Program-made: the position numbers and the translations under genes
The notes under the pieces: generated by a model
The model's input: only the letters and a program-made list of their open reading frames with translations
Told to the model about the DNA's origin: nothing
Databases searched by the model: none
Shown here: piece by piece, positions 1 through 9,626 of the stretch
Position numbering within the stretch: the first letter of the stretch is position 1
How the letters are laid out: each line of letters starts with the position of its first letter
Assembly: GCA_017881145.1 (NCBI GenBank)
Contig: JADGRG010000164.1
Span: 1 to 9,626 of the forward strand
DNA: 9,626 bases
Direction: 5' to 3'
Origin: Sandaracinaceae bacterium
GTDB taxonomy: Bacteria > Myxococcota_A > Polyangia > Polyangiales > JAFGIB01

Positions 1-1185
1 CCGACGGTCACGGCCTCATACATCTGGATCGCAAACTCGAGCGAAGGCACGGTCTCGAAGATCAACACCCGCACGCTCGAAGAGCTCGGTCGCTACAAGA
101 CGCGCCCCGATGGCCAGGGCCGTCCCTCACGCACTTCGGTCGCGCAGGACGGCGATGTCGCAGTCGCCAACCGTGATGGCGGCGTGACCAAGATCTACGC
201 CAGCCTCGAGAAGTGCAAAGACAAGAACGGCAACGGCAAGATCGACACCTCGACCGGCAAGGCTGACGTCAAGGCCTGGGGCGAAGACGAGTGCGTCGCC
301 TGGCACACGCCGATCGCTTACTACAGCAATCGCCCCATGGCGTGGGCACCACCGTCCGCACCGGACGCGCCCGCCACGCTCTGGACCTCGGCTGCGAACA
401 CCTGCAGCGCCAGCGCCTGCTCGGTCGACGTGATGCGCCTGAACGGCGAGACGGGCGTCATCGAAGACACGATCACCGTGGGCGGCCTCAACGGCGTCGA
501 CTTCATCTCTGCTTCGTCGTTCGGTGGCGCTGGAGGCGGTCTCTTGGGTTCGTTCCTGTCGGCTGCCGGCTTCGCCGGCACCGGCGTTGCTAACTACGGC
601 GCCTACGGCGGAGCGTCCGACGCGCGCGGCAATCTCTGGCTCTTCATCGCCAACACGACACAGCTCGTCCGCATCGATGCGGCCAGCTTGCAGTTTCGGG
701 TCTGGTCCGTGCCCATGGGCAACGGCTACGGCATAACTGTCGACCACGTCGGCCGCGTCTTCATCTGCGGTGCGCTCGGCGTGTCACGTTTCGATCCGGC
801 GACGGAGCTTTGGGAAAACAACTTCGGTGCGGTCACGCTCGGCTTCAACGGCTGCATGACGGACGGCGCGAAGATGCTCTGGGTCGGCGGCGGAGCCGAC
901 ATGGGAACCAGCGGTTTGCACGCCTACGACGTGGACACGTTGCAGCTGATCAAGTCGTACGCGGTGGGCGACGTCAAAGGCGTGAGCGTGGACATCGATG
1001 GCAAGATCTGGGGCGTGGGCGGCGGCGGCAGCAAGGCCGGTCAGCCGTGCTCGGCATGGCGCCTGGACCCCGTCAGCGGCGACATCCAGAGCTACAACGG
1101 ATTGGTAGGGGCGTACTCTTACAGTGATATGACGGGCTTCGGCTTGAAGACGGCCGGTTACACCGAGCCAAAGCCACCGTCCTGA
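1..1185 (+). CDS. Secreted Vgb/NHL-like beta-propeller protein, 5' partial
   Basis: The frame is open from the first base, so the gene starts upstream of the window and 394 C-terminal residues are visible. An in-frame GTG at 184 is internal, because clear propeller sequence (YIWIANSSEGTVSKI) precedes it. The protein is built from repeated blades with a hydrophobic strand ending in a W/V-x-x-N/G motif followed by V/L-x-R/K-I-D: for example NLWLFIANTTQLVRID, RVFICGALGVSRFD and KIWGVGGGG. This resembles virginiamycin B lyase-like, NHL or SMP-30 propellers. An EF-hand-like loop DKNGNGKID sits at about visible residue 74, with Thr rather than Glu at position 12. Several cysteines (KCKDK, DECVAW, NTCSASACS, NGCMTD, QPCSAW) suggest disulfides and an extracytoplasmic location. 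The signal peptide or lipobox would lie outside the window. Catalytic activity cannot be assigned. A structural, surface or binding role is as likely as a lyase. Confidence 0.8.
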   Translation, partial: PTVTASYIWIANSSEGTVSKINTRTLEELGRYKTRPDGQGRPSRTSVAQDGDVAVANRDGGVTKIYASLEKCKDKNGNGKIDTSTGKADVKAWGEDECVAWHTPIAYYSNRPMAWAPPSAPDAPATLWTSAANTCSASACSVDVMRLNGETGVIEDTITVGGLNGVDFISASSFGGAGGGLLGSFLSAAGFAGTGVANYGAYGGASDARGNLWLFIANTTQLVRIDAASLQFRVWSVPMGNGYGITVDHVGRVFICGALGVSRFDPATELWENNFGAVTLGFNGCMTDGAKMLWVGGGADMGTSGLHAYDVDTLQLIKSYAVGDVKGVSVDIDGKIWGVGGGGSKAGQPCSAWRLDPVSGDIQSYNGLVGAYSYSDMTGFGLKTAGYTEPKPPS

Positions 1186-1289
1186 ATCGAGCTCGCCGCC
1201 ACCCGTCTCGATTGCGATGGCGCATACCAGTGCGCTGCAACGGCGCAGCTCAGCACGCCCCGCGGTGAAGCGTCGCTCCCGGCAGCCTT

Positions 1290-1315
1290 CCTGTCTCGCG
1301 GAATTGCGAGGCAGG
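1290..1315. terminator. Hairpin in the gap after the beta-propeller gene, possible terminator
   Basis: CCTGTCTCGC (1290-1299) and GCGAGGCAGG (1306-1315) form a 10-bp stem, with one G-U wobble if transcribed rightwards, around the 6-nt loop GGAATT. It lies 105 nt after the propeller stop and 88 nt before the trpB-like start. It could end the upstream transcript or be part of the trpB leader. No strong T-tract follows, only GTGTTT at 1327-1332 after a GC-rich stretch, so an intrinsic terminator is plausible but not proven. The rest of the 1186-1403 gap holds GC-rich sequence with no gene I can support. Confidence 0.4.
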
Positions 1316-1388
1316 CAGCCCGCGCGTGTTTAAGTGAAGCTCACGGCTTTGGCCCGCGCGCTGCCGCGCCGCGCCCCGGACCCTGGTT

Positions 1389-1395
1389 GGAAAGG
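1389..1395 (+). promoter_or_regulatory. Ribosome binding site of the trpB-like gene
   Basis: The purine run GGAAAGG ends 8 nt before the ATG at 1404. This supports that start over any upstream reading. Confidence 0.5.
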
Positions 1396-1403
1396 CCTCA
1401 CGC

Positions 1404-2765
1404 ATGAGCGACACCCTCAAGTACACGCTGCCGGAAACCGCGATACCGAAGACCTGGTACAACATCGTCGCGGACCTGCCCACGCCGCCGCCAGCCGTCC
1501 TGCACCCCGGCACCGGCAAGCCGATCGGCCCCGACGACCTTGCGCCGCTCTTCCCGATGGCGCTCATCCTCCAAGAGGTGAGCACCGAGCGGGAGATCGA
1601 GATCCCCCGACCGGTCCGCGACATCTATCGACTCTGGCGCCCCTCGCCGCTCTATCGCGCGCGCCGCTGGGAGCGTTCGCTCGATACGCCGGCGCGCATC
1701 TACTACAAATACGAAGGCGTCAGCCCCGCTGGCAGCCACAAGCCAAACACCTCGGTCGCGCAGGCGTTCTACAACAAAGAAGCCGGCGTCAAGAAGCTCA
1801 CCACCGAAACCGGCGCTGGTCAGTGGGGCTCGTCGCTGGCGTTTGCTGGTGGGCTCTTCGGGCTTGAGATCGACGTCTACATGGTGAAGGTTTCGTATCA
1901 TCAGAAGCCTTACCGGCGTGCGCTGATGGAGACCTACGGCGCCCGCTGCGTGGCGAGCCCGAGCACCGAGACCGAGTCCGGCCGGGCGATTCTGGCGAAG
2001 GATCCGGAGTGCAACGGCAGCCTCGGCATCGCGATCTCCGAAGCGGTCGAGATGGCTGCCAAGCAAGACCACGTGAAGTATGCGCTGGGCAGCGTGCTCA
2101 ACCACGTGCTCTTGCACCAGACCATCATCGGCATGGAGACCATCGAACAGCTGGCGATGGCCAACGATCAAGCCGACATCGTGATCGCATGCGCCGGTGG
2201 CGGCAGCAACTTCGCAGGTCTAGCGTTTCCCTTCATCGGTCAGGCGCTGCGCGGTGGCAAGAAGCCGCGCGTGATCGCGGTCGAGCCGGCGGCGTGTCCC
2301 ACGCTGACCCGCGGGCGCTACGCCTACGACTTCGGTGACACCGCGCACCTGACTCCGCTGGTGAAGATGCACACGCTCGGTTCGAGCTTCATGCCACCCG
2401 GTTTCCATGCAGGCGGCCTGCGCTATCACGGCATGTCACCTCTGGTCAGCCATCTGAAGGAGCTGAACCTGATCGAGGCGGTGGCCTACCAGCAGACCGA
2501 ATGCTTCAAGGCAGCGGTCGCCTTCGCACGCAGCGAAGGCATCGTGCCGGCGCCCGAGTCGAGCCACGCCATCAAGTGCGCGCTCGACCAGGCGCTGCGT
2601 TGCAAGCGCGACGGCAAAAGCGAAGCGATCGTGGTGAACCTCTCCGGCCACGGCCACTTCGACATGCAGGCTTACTCCGACTACTTCGCCGGCAAGCTGC
2701 AAGACCGCGACTACGACCAGGCCGAGCTGAAGCGCGCGCTTGAGGAGCTGCCCAGCGTAGGTTGA
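1404..2765 (+). CDS. trpB: Tryptophan synthase beta-like enzyme, TrpB2 type
   Basis: This complete 453-residue PLP-dependent enzyme would join indole to serine (or phosphoserine) to give L-tryptophan in the cytoplasm. The length (TrpB1 is about 400) and the N-terminal sequence KTWYNIVADLP...LHPGTGKPIGPDDL are typical of the TrpB2 branch. The PLP lysine is K113 in GSHKPNTS. The catalytic glutamate is E135 in TETGAGQWG. The cofactor-phosphate loop is GGGSN (265-269), and LSGHGHFD (413-420) closes the PLP pocket. All key residues look intact. The ATG is preceded by GGAAAGG. No trpA lies next to it: the neighbours are a propeller gene and, 43 nt downstream, a HIT hydrolase. This suits a stand-alone TrpB2, which in other organisms salvages free indole or has a different amino-acid substrate. 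Whether the genome also has a trpB1 cannot be seen. Confidence 0.93.
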   Translation: MSDTLKYTLPETAIPKTWYNIVADLPTPPPAVLHPGTGKPIGPDDLAPLFPMALILQEVSTEREIEIPRPVRDIYRLWRPSPLYRARRWERSLDTPARIYYKYEGVSPAGSHKPNTSVAQAFYNKEAGVKKLTTETGAGQWGSSLAFAGGLFGLEIDVYMVKVSYHQKPYRRALMETYGARCVASPSTETESGRAILAKDPECNGSLGIAISEAVEMAAKQDHVKYALGSVLNHVLLHQTIIGMETIEQLAMANDQADIVIACAGGGSNFAGLAFPFIGQALRGGKKPRVIAVEPAACPTLTRGRYAYDFGDTAHLTPLVKMHTLGSSFMPPGFHAGGLRYHGMSPLVSHLKELNLIEAVAYQQTECFKAAVAFARSEGIVPAPESSHAIKCALDQALRCKRDGKSEAIVVNLSGHGHFDMQAYSDYFAGKLQDRDYDQAELKRALEELPSVG

Positions 2766-2808
2766 AGGCGGGGATGCGCCATGCCGCGTGGCTTGCTAGA
2801 CCTGCGCC

Positions 2809-3225
<417 letters not shown>

Positions 3226-3261
3226 GCAGCCCCGTCCAGAAGTGCTTGCATCGCGCCGCAA

Positions 3262-3290
3262 ACTCGCTATTTACATTCCTGTCAGCGAGT
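3262..3290. promoter_or_regulatory. Perfect 7+7 bp inverted repeat before the thioesterase gene
   Basis: ACTCGCT (3262-3268) and AGCGAGT (3284-3290) are exact reverse complements around an AT-rich 15-nt spacer (ATTTACATTCCTGTC), in otherwise GC-rich DNA. The arms are offset by 22 bp, about two helical turns, as in operators bound by dimeric regulators. The second arm ends directly before the ribosome binding site, so in RNA a stem-loop could also affect translation. The AT-rich spacer may contain a -10 element (TATTTA at 3268-3273, with a weak TTGCAT -35 at 3246). This is an inference from position and symmetry only. Confidence 0.35.
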
Positions 3291-3291
3291 A

Positions 3292-3296
3292 AGAGG
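3292..3296 (+). promoter_or_regulatory. Ribosome binding site fixing the thioesterase start at 3303
   Basis: AGAGG lies 6 nt before the ATG at 3303. It favours this start over an in-frame TTG at 3246, which would add 19 residues read through the inverted repeat and has no ribosome binding site. Confidence 0.55.
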
Positions 3297-3302
3297 TCGG
3301 CG

Positions 3303-4244
3303 ATGTGGTCGTTTCCAGCTCTACCTACCGTGCCCGAAGAAGAGCGGGGCAGCGCGCGTTTCGATCTGCGTTACGAGGAGCTCACGCAAGATGGGCACGT
3401 GAAGCTTACGGCGCTGCCGCACGCCATCGGGCGCGTGTGCTTCGAGCAGCTCTGGCTGCGCCATCCGGTGCTCTGCGCCCTGCGCGACGGCGTGCTGCCG
3501 ATCCTCACGCGCCTCGTCATCGAGGCCGAGCCAGCACCAACCTTCGTCGCCACGACGGTGGAAGCCCATGGCGCGTTGCAGCTCGCGCACGAACGTGATG
3601 AAGCCGAGCAGGTCACCGGGCTCTTCGTGAACATGTTCGCTGAAGTGATGGCGCCGCTCGGCCGCAGCTTCGGGGAGCAGCGACCGGGCGCGGGCCGCTT
3701 GGTGTGCGTCGGGCGCGTGTTCTCGGAGCACACCTTCACCAAGCCCTTCGCACCCGCCGGCCAGCGCAAAGTGCTCGCCCTCGAAACACCCGGGCAGCCC
3801 TACCTGCCCGAGACTCGCTACAGCCGCCGTCAGCTGCCGGAGCTGCTGCGCGTTCCGAGCGAGAGTCAGGTCCTCGATGCGAGCTTGACGAAGGACGTGG
3901 CTCCATGGAGCTTCGGGCTGACGCACACCGACAACAACCAACACGTCAACTCGCTGGTCTACGCGCGGCTATTCGAAGACGCCGCGCTGCGCAGGTTCGC
4001 CGAGCACGGGGAATCCACGCTGCTACTGGCCGAGGCCATCGAGATCGTCTACCGCAAGCCGTGCTTCGCGGGAGAGACGCTCACCTGCATGCTGCAGACC
4101 TTCAAGGTGGGTGAGACCCTGCAAGCCGTGGGCTACCTGGGTGCCGCGGGTGTTGCACCGGAGCGCGCGCACTGTGCGATCCGCATGCGCTTTCGCCACG
4201 GCGAGCCGAATGCAAACGGGCACACCCACGCGCACCCGCATTGA
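3303..4244 (+). CDS. Double-hotdog acyl-ACP thioesterase-like protein
   Basis: The product has 313 residues, close to the usual size of bacterial acyl-ACP thioesterases. It appears to contain two hotdog halves, roughly residues 15-165 and 185-298. The C-terminal half carries the hallmark H208-T-D210-N211-N212-Q-H214-V-N216-SLVY, like the D-x-N-x-H-V-N-N motif at the active-site helix of FatA/FatB and 4HBT enzymes. The strand EAIEIVYRKPCFAGETL (244-260) is also typical. The expected role is hydrolysis of an acyl thioester (acyl-ACP or acyl-CoA) in the cytoplasm. The N-terminal half lacks such a motif and is probably structural. The last 15 residues are histidine-rich (HTHAHPH), possibly metal-binding or a disordered tail. 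It lies 77 nt after the HIT gene, with an inverted repeat in between, and its end faces the convergent pseudouridine synthase gene 22 nt away. The specific substrate is unknown. Confidence 0.72.
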   Translation: MWSFPALPTVPEEERGSARFDLRYEELTQDGHVKLTALPHAIGRVCFEQLWLRHPVLCALRDGVLPILTRLVIEAEPAPTFVATTVEAHGALQLAHERDEAEQVTGLFVNMFAEVMAPLGRSFGEQRPGAGRLVCVGRVFSEHTFTKPFAPAGQRKVLALETPGQPYLPETRYSRRQLPELLRVPSESQVLDASLTKDVAPWSFGLTHTDNNQHVNSLVYARLFEDAALRRFAEHGESTLLLAEAIEIVYRKPCFAGETLTCMLQTFKVGETLQAVGYLGAAGVAPERAHCAIRMRFRHGEPNANGHTHAHPH

Positions 4245-4266
4245 CCGTGACCAACCCAGATCGCGA

Positions 4267-5211
4267 CTAACGCAGCGTTGCTAGGACCGCAGCGAAGTCT
4301 GCCGGTGGTGGCTCGCTGAAGCGCACGGTCTCGCCACTCTGCGGATGCACGAAGCCCAGCGCCTGGGCGTGCAGCATCGGTCGGGGTGCGGGCAGCGTCG
4401 GGCCCTGATAGTCGCGGATATACACGCTCTCGCCGAGCAACGGGTGACCGCTTTCGCTCAAGTGGATGCGGATCTGATGCTGGCGGCCCGTCTCCAAGCG
4501 ACACTCGACCAGCGTCGCTCCACGCAGCGCTTCGAGCGGACGCAGGTGCGTGATGGCGCGCTGCGCGCTTGGCGGCACGGGGCCCTTGGGCCTGCGAAAG
4601 TGCCCATACGAGCCGCGCAACCCGTCGCCGCGATCAGCGATCAGCGCGGTCTCGAAGCGCTGCTCGGCCCCGAGCGCGCCGTGCACCAGCGCGACATAGC
4701 GTCGCTCGATGCTGTGCACTCGAAACTGCTGCTGCAGGTGACGCTTGGCGGTGAGGCTGCGCGTGAAGACCATCACGCCGGTGGTGTCTTTGTCGAGGCG
4801 CTGCACGACACCGAGGTCGGCGCCTTGTTGGCCGGTCTTGCGTCGCAGGAAGAAGCGCACGCGATCGACCAGCGTGTTCTTGTCACCGTCGTTGAAAGGC
4901 ACGCTGATCAGGCCCGCGGGCTTGTTCACCACCACGACCTGAGCGTCGAAGTAGAGCACGGCGCTCTCGTCCAGCACGTGCTCGCGCACGCGCGGCGCGT
5001 TGGGAACCACTTCGACCTGATCGCCTTCGCTCAGCCGCTGCGCCGCATCGCGAACCAGCTCGCCGTTCACGCGCACCTTGCCGCGCTGACAGAGCTCGCG
5101 AGCCTTGTTCCACGACAGCTCCGTCATCAGCTCACGCACGACATGCGCGAGCGTGCGCCCGGCCTGCGCCGCGGAAACCGTGTGCTCTTGCGGTGCGAGC
5201 TCGCCGCTCAA
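4267..5211 (-). CDS. RluA-family pseudouridine synthase with S4 domain
   Basis: The enzyme isomerises uridine to pseudouridine in rRNA or tRNA. From the TTG start chosen here it has 314 residues, usual for RluC/RluD-like proteins. An N-terminal S4 RNA-binding domain (about 18-68: LSWNKARELCQRGKVRVNGE) precedes the catalytic domain. The latter has VVVNKPAGLISVP (92-104), the catalytic aspartate D140 in QRLDKDTTG, and the C-terminal substrate loop LETGRQHQIRIHL (239-251). Family members normally have HRLD, and here His is Gln. The frame extends upstream to an ATG at 5325, but that would overlap the metallopeptidase gene by 80 nt and has no family-like N-terminus. TTG at 5211 has AGGGAG 7 nt before it and leaves a 34-nt gap. 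GTG at 5265 is another option. It is probably read through from the upstream restriction operon, unless it has its own promoter inside that gene. Target RNA site unknown. Confidence 0.9.
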   Translation of the reverse strand: MSGELAPQEHTVSAAQAGRTLAHVVRELMTELSWNKARELCQRGKVRVNGELVRDAAQRLSEGDQVEVVPNAPRVREHVLDESAVLYFDAQVVVVNKPAGLISVPFNDGDKNTLVDRVRFFLRRKTGQQGADLGVVQRLDKDTTGVMVFTRSLTAKRHLQQQFRVHSIERRYVALVHGALGAEQRFETALIADRGDGLRGSYGHFRRPKGPVPPSAQRAITHLRPLEALRGATLVECRLETGRQHQIRIHLSESGHPLLGESVYIRDYQGPTLPAPRPMLHAQALGFVHPQSGETVRFSEPPPADFAAVLATLR

Positions 5212-5218
5212 GTGCGGA

Positions 5219-5224
5219 CTCCCT
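5219..5224 (-). promoter_or_regulatory. Ribosome binding site supporting the TTG start of the pseudouridine synthase
   Basis: On the minus strand AGGGAG (5224 to 5219) stands 7 nt before TTG at 5211. It is the best Shine-Dalgarno match near any candidate start of this frame. It decides between TTG 5211, GTG 5265 and ATG 5325. Confidence 0.5.
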
Positions 5225-5245
5225 GGGATAAGTGATGACGAAGGC

Positions 5246-5946
5246 TCATATGTCCAAGCCTGCACCGTTGGTGCGCAGCCACTCTTTGCGCTCGCGATAT
5301 TGCGGCATGACCTTGTCGACCTCATTCCAGAACGCGTCGGTGTGGTCGAGGTGATGGAAGTGACAAAGCTCGTGAACCACGACGTAATCGATGATGGTCT
5401 GTGGGGCCATCATGCACTTCCAGTGGAACGCGACATCGCCCGATGGAGAGCAAGAGGCCCAGCGGTTCCCGAGCTCACGAACATCGATAGAAGCTGGGCT
5501 CACGCCAACCTTCGGCGCGTAGTACTTCACCCGTGCTTGCAGCCGCTCGATCCCGCGCGTGACGTAGAAGTCGCGAAACGCTGTCTTCGCTGCCGCGATC
5601 TCACCACGCTCGACCAGATCACGACGCAGCGTGAACCGACCATTCTTCAACTGCAGCGGCTCGGCTTGGTCGGCGACGAGCAGCAAGCGGTGGGCACGGC
5701 CCAGGTAGAGGAAGCCCTCGCCGTTCTTGTACTCGCGGAGCACGCGCGTTGCGTTCAGGTCACGCCACTCTGCGAGGCTCTGGTAGATCCAGTAGTGCTT
5801 GGATTTGACCAAGTCTTCGACCTGCTCGTCGTCAGCCCACTCTGGCGCGCGCACCAGCACGCTGCCGTCGCGCTCGATGATGATGTCCGCCGTGGACCGT
5901 TGGCTGCGGACGACCTCAAATGCAATGCGCTCGTCCTGCTGCCCTT

Positions 5947-5950
<4 letters not shown>
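5246..5950 (-). CDS. YgjP-type (DUF45) zinc metallopeptidase in the restriction operon
   Basis: This complete 234-residue protein has the YgjP-like metallopeptidase domain, related to SprT and M48 zincins. The zinc site is visible: H193-E194-L-C-H197 in VVHELCHFHHLDHTDAFW, with H203 as the probable third ligand and E194 as the general base. The family motif R158-ELGNRWASCSPSG lies just upstream. The N-terminal half (about 1-110) is the usual beta-rich YgjP region. No signal peptide or membrane segment is seen, so it is cytoplasmic. Its ATG overlaps the hsdR stop in ATGA (5947-5950), and GAGGAG inside the hsdR end sits 8 nt ahead, which indicates translational coupling. Genes of this family are, from general knowledge, often found with hsdR in type I restriction loci. 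Their substrate there is not established. Processing or turnover of HsdR or another operon product is only a guess. Confidence 0.88.
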
Positions 5951-9193
<3,243 letters not shown>

Positions 9194-9201
<8 letters not shown>

Positions 9202-9626
9202 CCGGCTTCTCGCGATCCCGTTGCGCGAGTTGTTCGGCGAGGGCCTTGCCCGCAGCAGTGAGCCGATAGCGCTGCTTGCTGCTGCGGGGCTTGTCGGGGA
9301 TGGTCATCTCGAGGACGCCGGCCTCCAGCGCGGGCTGCAGATAGTCCCGAGCGAAGTGCATGCGGTCCTTGAGCTGCAGAGCATCCATCGCGTCGTTGCG
9401 GGTCATTTCCGCCGTGATGGCCCGGAGCAGCTTTTCAACTTGAGGGGTGACTTGAGGGGTGACTTGAGGGGTGACTTGCGGGGTGACTTGCCCGGTGACT
9501 TGCCCGGTGACTTGCCCGGTGACTTGCCCGGTGACTTGCGGGGTAGCCACATCAGCCAATTCCCCCACCTCCAATGCCGCCGGATGCACCGGCAGACGTA
9601 CCATGAAGTAGCTATGGTCTTCATCG
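9194..9626 (-). CDS. C-terminal part of an AlbA/divergent-AAA (HATPase_c_4)-type ATP-binding regulator
   Basis: The frame is open to the right edge, so only the last 143 residues are seen. The ATG at 9604 is internal, because DEDHSYFMVRLPVHP spans it. That phrase matches the last strand of the divergent AAA-4/HATPase_c_4 domain in proteins that start with a Schlafen-like AlbA_2 DNA-binding domain. After a short linker come nine T-P/G-Q-V repeats. Then follows a winged-helix-like segment (about visible residues 64-127: VEKLLRAITAEMTR, then LQLKDRMHFARDYLQPALEAG, then a basic wing RSSKQRYRLT). Fic-family proteins share this tail type, so a Fic protein is an alternative. The protein may be a DNA-binding regulator of the restriction operon. 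Its stop lies 8 nt inside hsdR, so the two genes are co-translated or coupled. The family call is by recall of the C-terminus only. Confidence 0.68.
9438..9545. repeat. Nine tandem 12-bp units coding T-P/G-Q-V
   Basis: On the plus strand the units read, from 9438: three ACTTGAGGGGTG, one ACTTGCGGGGTG, four ACTTGCCCGGTG and one ACTTGCGGGGTA. In the gene they encode, in order, one TPQV, four TGQV and four TPQV. Only the second codon varies (CCG, GGG, CCT), and within blocks the copies are identical at the DNA level, which indicates recent duplication by slippage. The unit is a multiple of three, so copy changes keep the frame. The repeat is the linker between the ATPase part and the terminal winged helix. 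Confidence 0.95.

Noticed and set aside
1304..1332. Possible promoter TTGCGA, 17 nt, TGTTTA before the trpB-like gene
   Set aside because: The -10 match is poor, the -35 overlaps the hairpin, and promoters in this kind of organism are hard to call by eye.
1318..1360. Direct 9-bp repeat GCCCGCGCG at 1318 and 1352
   Set aside because: The words are GC-only and likely to recur by chance in this composition.
1398..2171. A 257-codon minus-strand frame inside the trpB-like gene
   Set aside because: It is antisense to a protein with intact catalytic motifs and shows no recognisable domain.
2778..2792. Small hairpin GCCATG-CCG-CGTGGC between the trpB-like and HIT genes
   Set aside because: Only six pairs including a wobble, a three-base loop and no T-tract. 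Such structures are common by chance in GC-rich DNA.
3246..3302. Extension of the thioesterase gene to TTG at 3246
   Set aside because: There is no ribosome binding site before it, it would translate the inverted repeat and AT-rich spacer, and ATG 3303 has AGAGG at a good distance.
9438..9545. Tandem 12-bp repeats considered as a CRISPR array or iteron origin
   Set aside because: There are no spacers, the units are contiguous and in frame, and they encode a regular TPQV/TGQV linker inside an open reading frame.

Overview
The window is GC-rich DNA with dense, closely packed genes. It looks chromosomal and most likely comes from a myxobacterium or close relative (Myxococcota, Polyangia-like). 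That placement is inferred from the base composition, from a secreted Vgb/NHL-type beta-propeller protein typical of that group, and from the protein family styles. It has not been tested by a search.

Layout: the plus-strand half (1-4244) carries four genes. The first is the 3' part of a secreted beta-propeller protein (1-1185). A 218-nt gap with a good hairpin separates it from a complete, stand-alone tryptophan synthase beta-like enzyme of the TrpB2 type (1404-2765). Then come a small HIT-family nucleotide hydrolase (2809-3225) and a double-hotdog acyl-ACP thioesterase-like protein (3303-4244). A perfect 7+7 bp inverted repeat lies just upstream of the thioesterase start. The minus-strand half (4267-9626) is convergent with these, with only 22 nt between the two facing stop codons.

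Read in its own direction, the minus strand starts at the right edge. First is the C-terminal end of an AlbA/divergent-AAA (HATPase_c_4)-type ATP-binding regulator, with nine tandem TPQV/TGQV repeats and a terminal winged helix. Its end overlaps the start of a complete type I restriction endonuclease subunit HsdR (5947-9201) by 8 nt. HsdR is coupled by an ATGA overlap to a YgjP-type (DUF45) zinc metallopeptidase (5246-5950). After 34 nt comes an RluA-family pseudouridine synthase (4267-5211 by the start chosen here).

The regulator, HsdR and the metallopeptidase look like the distal part of a type I restriction-modification operon. Its hsdM and hsdS genes are not in the window and would be expected beyond the right edge. 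The pseudouridine synthase and the plus-strand genes look like ordinary chromosomal genes next to this defence cassette. No RNA genes, insertion sequences, CRISPR arrays or attachment sites could be supported, and no gene-free stretch exceeds 300 nt. The most interesting parts are the tightly coupled regulator/HsdR/metallopeptidase module, the homogenised 12-bp repeat inside the regulator, and the inverted repeat before the thioesterase gene.
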